From Clostridium sp. CAG:389 (GTDB lineage: Bacteria; Bacillota; Clostridia; TANB77; CAG-508), in contig FR901872.1 in NCBI GenBank assembly GCA_000438255.1, positions 1 through 45,150 of the forward strand: DNA of 45,150 nucleotides, written 5' to 3'. The translations under genes were made by a program, and so were the position numbers. Under the pieces are notes generated by a model. That model had not been told where the DNA came from and searched no databases. It saw only the letters and a program-made list of their open reading frames with translations. Shown here piece after piece: positions 41,424-45,150 of this stretch (positions within the stretch are counted from its first letter, which is position 1; the number at the start of each line of letters is the position of its first letter).

Positions 41424-42857
41424 CTAAACTTTTGCAACACTTGCAACTATTTTGCTTTCTTCTGCATTTTTTAAAATACTTGGTCCACCTGAAATTACAA
41501 TTGTATCACCTTTTTCAAGAATACCTTTGTCTTGTAATTTTTTAATTCCGTTTTCAACAGTTGCATCAATGCTTTCAGCTTTTTCAACAAATACTGGTGT
41601 TACATTCCATGCTAATGCTAATTGATTAAATGTTCTTCTATTATCTGTTACAGCTAAAATTGGGCATCCAGCTCCAAGTCCTGCTAATTTTCTTGCAGAA
41701 TTTCCTGAATTTGTATAGCATACAATTGCATCTGCTCCCATATTCATTGCTGTAACACATGTTGAATATGCAACTTTTGTTTCAAAATCTGATAAATCAA
41801 TATTATCATTTGTTCTAAATCTTTTCCAGTAATCAATTTCTGGTTCTACTCTATTTGCAATTTTAACCATTGTTTGAACACATTCAACTGGGTAATCACC
41901 TTGTGCACATTCTCCTGATAACATTATTGCACTTGTTCTATCATATATAGCATTTGCAACGTCACTAGCTTCTGCTCTTGTTGGTAATGGTTGATGTGTC
42001 ATTGATTCCAACATTTGTGTAGCAGTTATAGCTGGTTTGCATAATCTGTTAGATGTTTTGATTATTCTTTTTTGAATTACAGGTGGTTCTGTAAAGTCTG
42101 TTTCTGTTGCCATATCACCTCTTGCAATCATTTGAGCATCTGCTTCTAATAATATATTGTCTAAGTTTGATATACCTTCAACATTTTCGATTTTTGTTAT
42201 TATATGAATATCTTTTCCGCCATTTTCATCTAATACTTTTCTTACTTGTCTAACATCATCTAAGTTTCTTGCAAATGAAATTGCAACGAAATCATAATCA
42301 TGTTCACAAGCTGTTTTTAAGTCAGCTATATCTTTTTCAGCTAAACCTGGTAATCTAATTACTGTTCCAGGTAAATTCATTGTTTTTCTACTTCCTAATC
42401 CATTTCCATGAACTACTGTACAAACTATATCTTTTCCAGAAACTTCGTCAACTTTTAATTCAATTGCTCCGTCATCAATTAATATTTTTGTACCTGGTTG
42501 TACGTCTTTATATAATTCTTTGTATGTTACAGAAACTCCTTCTTCGTTTCCTTCAATATCTTCATTGAATAATGTGAATTTTTGACCGTCTTTTAATTCA
42601 ATTTTTTTATTTTTTCCTGTGTATAACATTCCTGTTCTTATTTCAGGACCTTTCATATCTAATAATAATGCTACTGGTATGTCTAGTTCTTTTCTTAATC
42701 TGATTATGTTTTCTGTTTTTTCAGATTGTTCATCCCAACTACCATGAGAATAGTTAACTCTTGTTACATTTAAACCAGCTTCAAATAATTCTTCTAATTT
42801 GTTTTCACTTGCTGGTCCTATTGTTCCAACTATTTTTGTTTTTCTTAATTGTTTCAT
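41424..42857 (-). CDS. pyk: Pyruvate kinase
   Basis: 477 aa from the ATG at 42857 (GGGAGG upstream). Catalyses phosphoenolpyruvate plus ADP to pyruvate plus ATP, the last step of glycolysis. Visible are TKIVGTIGPASE, RVNYSHGSW, the catalytic LLDMKGPEIRTG, the active-site IITKIENVEG, MIARGDMATE and the TQMLESMTHQPLPTRAEASD signature. The C-terminal domain is the plain form without the extra PEP-utiliser domain of Bacillus enzymes. Typical chromosomal housekeeping gene. Confidence 0.97.
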   Translation of the reverse strand: MKQLRKTKIVGTIGPASENKLEELFEAGLNVTRVNYSHGSWDEQSEKTENIIRLRKELDIPVALLLDMKGPEIRTGMLYTGKNKKIELKDGQKFTLFNEDIEGNEEGVSVTYKELYKDVQPGTKILIDDGAIELKVDEVSGKDIVCTVVHGNGLGSRKTMNLPGTVIRLPGLAEKDIADLKTACEHDYDFVAISFARNLDDVRQVRKVLDENGGKDIHIITKIENVEGISNLDNILLEADAQMIARGDMATETDFTEPPVIQKRIIKTSNRLCKPAITATQMLESMTHQPLPTRAEASDVANAIYDRTSAIMLSGECAQGDYPVECVQTMVKIANRVEPEIDYWKRFRTNDNIDLSDFETKVAYSTCVTAMNMGADAIVCYTNSGNSARKLAGLGAGCPILAVTDNRRTFNQLALAWNVTPVFVEKAESIDATVENGIKKLQDKGILEKGDTIVISGGPSILKNAEESKIVASVAKV

Positions 42858-42960
42858 TTTTATTCCTCCCTTTTTTAACCGATTTCTATTATAGCACATC
42901 TAATTACCATTTTTCAACATTTTTTTTAAATTTTTTATCTCAAAACATTTTTAAAATTTT

Positions 42961-43683
42961 TTATCTCAAAACAATAATTGCATGTACCATACTTTCCTCT
43001 TTATTCATAATAGAAACTATATGTTCTCCATCCTTAAAAGTATATCTACATTTAAGAACATCACCTAATTTCACTTCTTTTTTATATTGTATTCTAAAAT
43101 TATCAAAAGGTCTTTGCTCATATACCTCCTCTGGTAATGTTTCATATGCTATATCTAAATAATACAAATTATGCATATGTCCATTTAAATCAATATCTCT
43201 TCTAGCAACTTTATATTCAATTTCAGAACTATATTCGTCAGGCGCTTTTAGCTTATCCAATTCTTCTATATTAAATACATTTTTTTCTTCAATTTGATAT
43301 TTTTCATATATTTCTTCCGTTATTTTTGAAATTCTTCCTGTTTCAATATCTATTAATACCCATTTTGATGTCCCTATAACGCACAAATTATTTTCTTCAT
43401 CATACATTTCAAAGTCTCTGTATGTATATGTTCTTTTCATCGTCCTTCCCCAAGTAGATACATTTAATTTTTCTCCATATTTAGGTCTTTTTAAAACCTG
43501 TACTTTCCAATCCAGCAATACCCAAGTAACACCTGTTCTTCTTATATCATTTGGTCCATATCCCGCAATATCAGAATGATGTGTTCCTATGTTTTCGAAT
43601 ATTTCTAATATTGCTCTATTTTTCATATAATTTTCTTTTCCTATATCTTTTAATTGCATTGTAAATTGTTCTTTAAATATCAT
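42961..43683 (-). CDS. Acyl-ACP thioesterase (FatA/FatB-like)
   Basis: 240 aa with two hot-dog domains. Releases fatty acids from acyl carrier protein. The N-terminal hot-dog has RAILEIFENIGTHHSD and TWVLLDWKVQVLKRPKYGE; the second has RDIDLNGHMHNLYYLDIAYE, which holds the DxNxHxNN-like catalytic stretch. Length and layout match bacterial acyl-ACP thioesterases. Start follows TGGAGTAG. Confidence 0.9.
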   Translation of the reverse strand: MIFKEQFTMQLKDIGKENYMKNRAILEIFENIGTHHSDIAGYGPNDIRRTGVTWVLLDWKVQVLKRPKYGEKLNVSTWGRTMKRTYTYRDFEMYDEENNLCVIGTSKWVLIDIETGRISKITEEIYEKYQIEEKNVFNIEELDKLKAPDEYSSEIEYKVARRDIDLNGHMHNLYYLDIAYETLPEEVYEQRPFDNFRIQYKKEVKLGDVLKCRYTFKDGEHIVSIMNKEESMVHAIIVLR

Positions 43684-43701
43684 TTTTCTACTCCATTCTA
43701 A

Positions 43702-43735
43702 AAGAGAGATTTTTGGGGTATGCCCCTTCTCTCCC
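43702..43735 (-). terminator. Terminator between pgi and the thioesterase gene
   Basis: A two-part stem, outer GAGAG/CTCTC and inner GGGG/CCCC around a short loop, followed on the minus strand by TTTT. Confidence 0.65.
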
Positions 43736-43740
43736 TTTTT

Positions 43741-45048
43741 TTAATATCCTGGTTTTTTTAATAATTTAAACATATTCTTTTTGTATTCTTCTACACCTGG
43801 TTGATTAAATGGATTAACACCAAGTATCATTCCTGACATAGCACACGCTTTTTCAAAGAAATATATTAATTCACCTATATTTTCTTCATCTAAATTTTCT
43901 ATACTTAACATTATATTAGGTACATCACCAGAAACATGAGCTTCTACAGTTCCTTCCATTGCTTTTTTATTTACATAATCTAATGTTTTTCCTGCTAAAT
44001 AATTTAATCCATCTAGATTATCTTCATCACTATTTATTGTTATATCTGATTTTGGATTTTCTATTGATATAACTGTTTCAAATAAATTTCTTCTACCTTC
44101 TTGTATATATTGTCCCATTGAATGTAAATCAGTTGTAAAGTCAACTCCTGCTGGGAATATTCCTTTTTGGTCTTTTCCTTCACTTTCTCCATAAAGTTGT
44201 TTCCACCATTCTGTAAAATAGTGCATTTTAGGTTCATAATTTACTAATATTTCAGTATTTTTATATAATTTATATAATATATTTCTTGCAACTGCATATT
44301 TATAACACTCATTATATTTTAAATTTGAATCATCATATCTTTCTTGTGCATTTCGTGCACCTTGCATTAATTTGTCTATATCAATTCCTGCTGTTGCTAT
44401 TGGTAATAACCCTACTGCTGTTAGTACTGAATATCTACCTCCTACATTGTCTGGTATAACAAATTTTTCATATCCTTCATTATCTGCAAGTGTTTTTAAT
44501 GCTCCTCTTTCTTTGTCTGTTGTTACATATATTCTGCTTCTTGCTTCATCTATACCATATTTATTTTCTAATATTTCTCTAAAAATTCTAAATGCAATTG
44601 CTGGCTCTGTTGTTGTTCCGGATTTTGATATTACATTTACAGAAAAGTCTTTGTCTCCAATATATTCTATCAATTCATTAATATAGTTTGGACTTAAATT
44701 GTTTCCTACATATAATATTTGTGGATATTTTCTTTGTTTTTCTGTTAGCATATTATTAAATGTACTTGTTAATGATTCTATTACTGCTCTCGCTCCTAAA
44801 TATGAGCCTCCTATTCCTATTACTATTAATATATCTGATTCTTTTTTTATTTTTTTTGCTGCTTTTTTTATTCTTGAAAATTCTTTTTTGTCATAATTTG
44901 ATGGTAATTCTAACCATCCAACAAAGTCTTTTTCATCATTCGTTCTTTTGTGTAATTCTTTGTGTATGTTTTCAACTTGTTCTTTATATTCCATTATTGA
45001 TTTTTGTGATATTCCTGTATTTTTCAAATTTAATTTTATCCCTGACAT
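43741..45048 (-). CDS. pgi: Glucose-6-phosphate isomerase
   Basis: 435 aa from the ATG at 45048. An ATG nine codons earlier overlaps the -10 box of the promoter and lacks a ribosome site, so it is rejected. Interconverts glucose 6-phosphate and fructose 6-phosphate. Motifs: IGIGGSYLGARAVIES, the sugar-phosphate-binding VISKSGTTTEPAIAFRI, NVGGRYSVLTAVGLLP (PGI signature) and FNQPGVEEYKK near the end. Length matches the short Firmicute form. Confidence 0.97.
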   Translation of the reverse strand: MSGIKLNLKNTGISQKSIMEYKEQVENIHKELHKRTNDEKDFVGWLELPSNYDKKEFSRIKKAAKKIKKESDILIVIGIGGSYLGARAVIESLTSTFNNMLTEKQRKYPQILYVGNNLSPNYINELIEYIGDKDFSVNVISKSGTTTEPAIAFRIFREILENKYGIDEARSRIYVTTDKERGALKTLADNEGYEKFVIPDNVGGRYSVLTAVGLLPIATAGIDIDKLMQGARNAQERYDDSNLKYNECYKYAVARNILYKLYKNTEILVNYEPKMHYFTEWWKQLYGESEGKDQKGIFPAGVDFTTDLHSMGQYIQEGRRNLFETVISIENPKSDITINSDEDNLDGLNYLAGKTLDYVNKKAMEGTVEAHVSGDVPNIMLSIENLDEENIGELIYFFEKACAMSGMILGVNPFNQPGVEEYKKNMFKLLKKPGY

Positions 45049-45075
45049 ATTTTCTACCTTCTTTCGTTTTTTCAT

Positions 45076-45104
45076 ATTATATACAATTTGATTTTTAAAT
45101 TCAA
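45076..45104 (-). promoter_or_regulatory. Sigma-A promoter of pgi
   Basis: -35 TTGAAT (45099-45104), 17-base spacer, -10 TATAAT (45076-45081) on the minus strand. It fixes the pgi start at 45048. Confidence 0.8.
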
Positions 45105-45150
45105 TACAAATAAAAAATTTATCAGAATATTTATGTTTGTTTGATTGAAA

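Overview
The window is very AT-rich DNA from an endospore-forming Firmicute, probably a gut-type uncultured Clostridium relative. The evidence is extreme A/T codon bias, AGGAGG-type ribosome binding sites, a cotJ spore-coat operon and Clostridia-type conjugation genes. Every gene I accept reads on the minus strand, so biological order runs from high to low coordinates.

Layout. (1) 40246-45075 is host chromosome: pgi, an acyl-ACP thioesterase, pyk, then cotJA-cotJB-cotJC. CotJC stops at 146 residues, about 45 short of the family, exactly where mobile DNA begins. (2) About 71-40245 is an integrative and conjugative element (ICE) that appears to sit in cotJC. From its right end it carries a small DUF3789-like protein and a winged-helix replication-type protein. 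Next come a class B sortase with a 1.7 kaa thioester/Cna-B adhesin, a DnaG-type primase, and a type IV secretion set (VirD4 coupling protein, Maff2 pilin-like protein, VirB6, PrgI/VirB3, VirB4, NlpC/P60 hydrolase). A RadC-like protein and a DNA methylase follow. A cargo block (11467-14580) holds two secreted proteins, one of them a trypsin-like protease. A run of acidic accessory genes follows, including ArdA antirestriction, DUF2958 and a YubB/Api92-type protein. A hairpin-dense probable oriT, MobC, a MOBP relaxase and a C5-cytosine methyltransferase complete it. No integrase is visible; the left end of the element must lie beyond position 1. (3) Position 1-71 is the start of an MBL-fold hydrolase gene.

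Main discovery. Four core conjugation genes (relaxase, VirB4, VirB6, VirD4) are each split into two frames. In all four the break is a +1 shift at an in-frame CGG codon: skipping the C restores the full-length protein and reads the next bases as a glycine codon. I scanned all minus-strand genes for in-frame CGG and found only five. Four are these junctions. The fifth lies in a foreign-looking secreted-protein gene inside a cassette with terminal inverted repeats. About forty CGG triplets in the other two frames coincide with no break, which argues against motif-specific sequencing error. The simplest reading is that CGG is not normally decoded in this host and acts as a +1 recoding signal. Production of the transfer machinery would then depend on that recoding.

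Other notable points are the probable oriT beside an antirestriction island, the cotJC disruption, a 607-bp inverted-repeat cassette with TA at both ends, a strong promoter with a 14-bp palindrome at its start point, a 24-bp repeat linked to an MGMT-like gene remnant, and a poly-A frameshift in the RadC-like gene.
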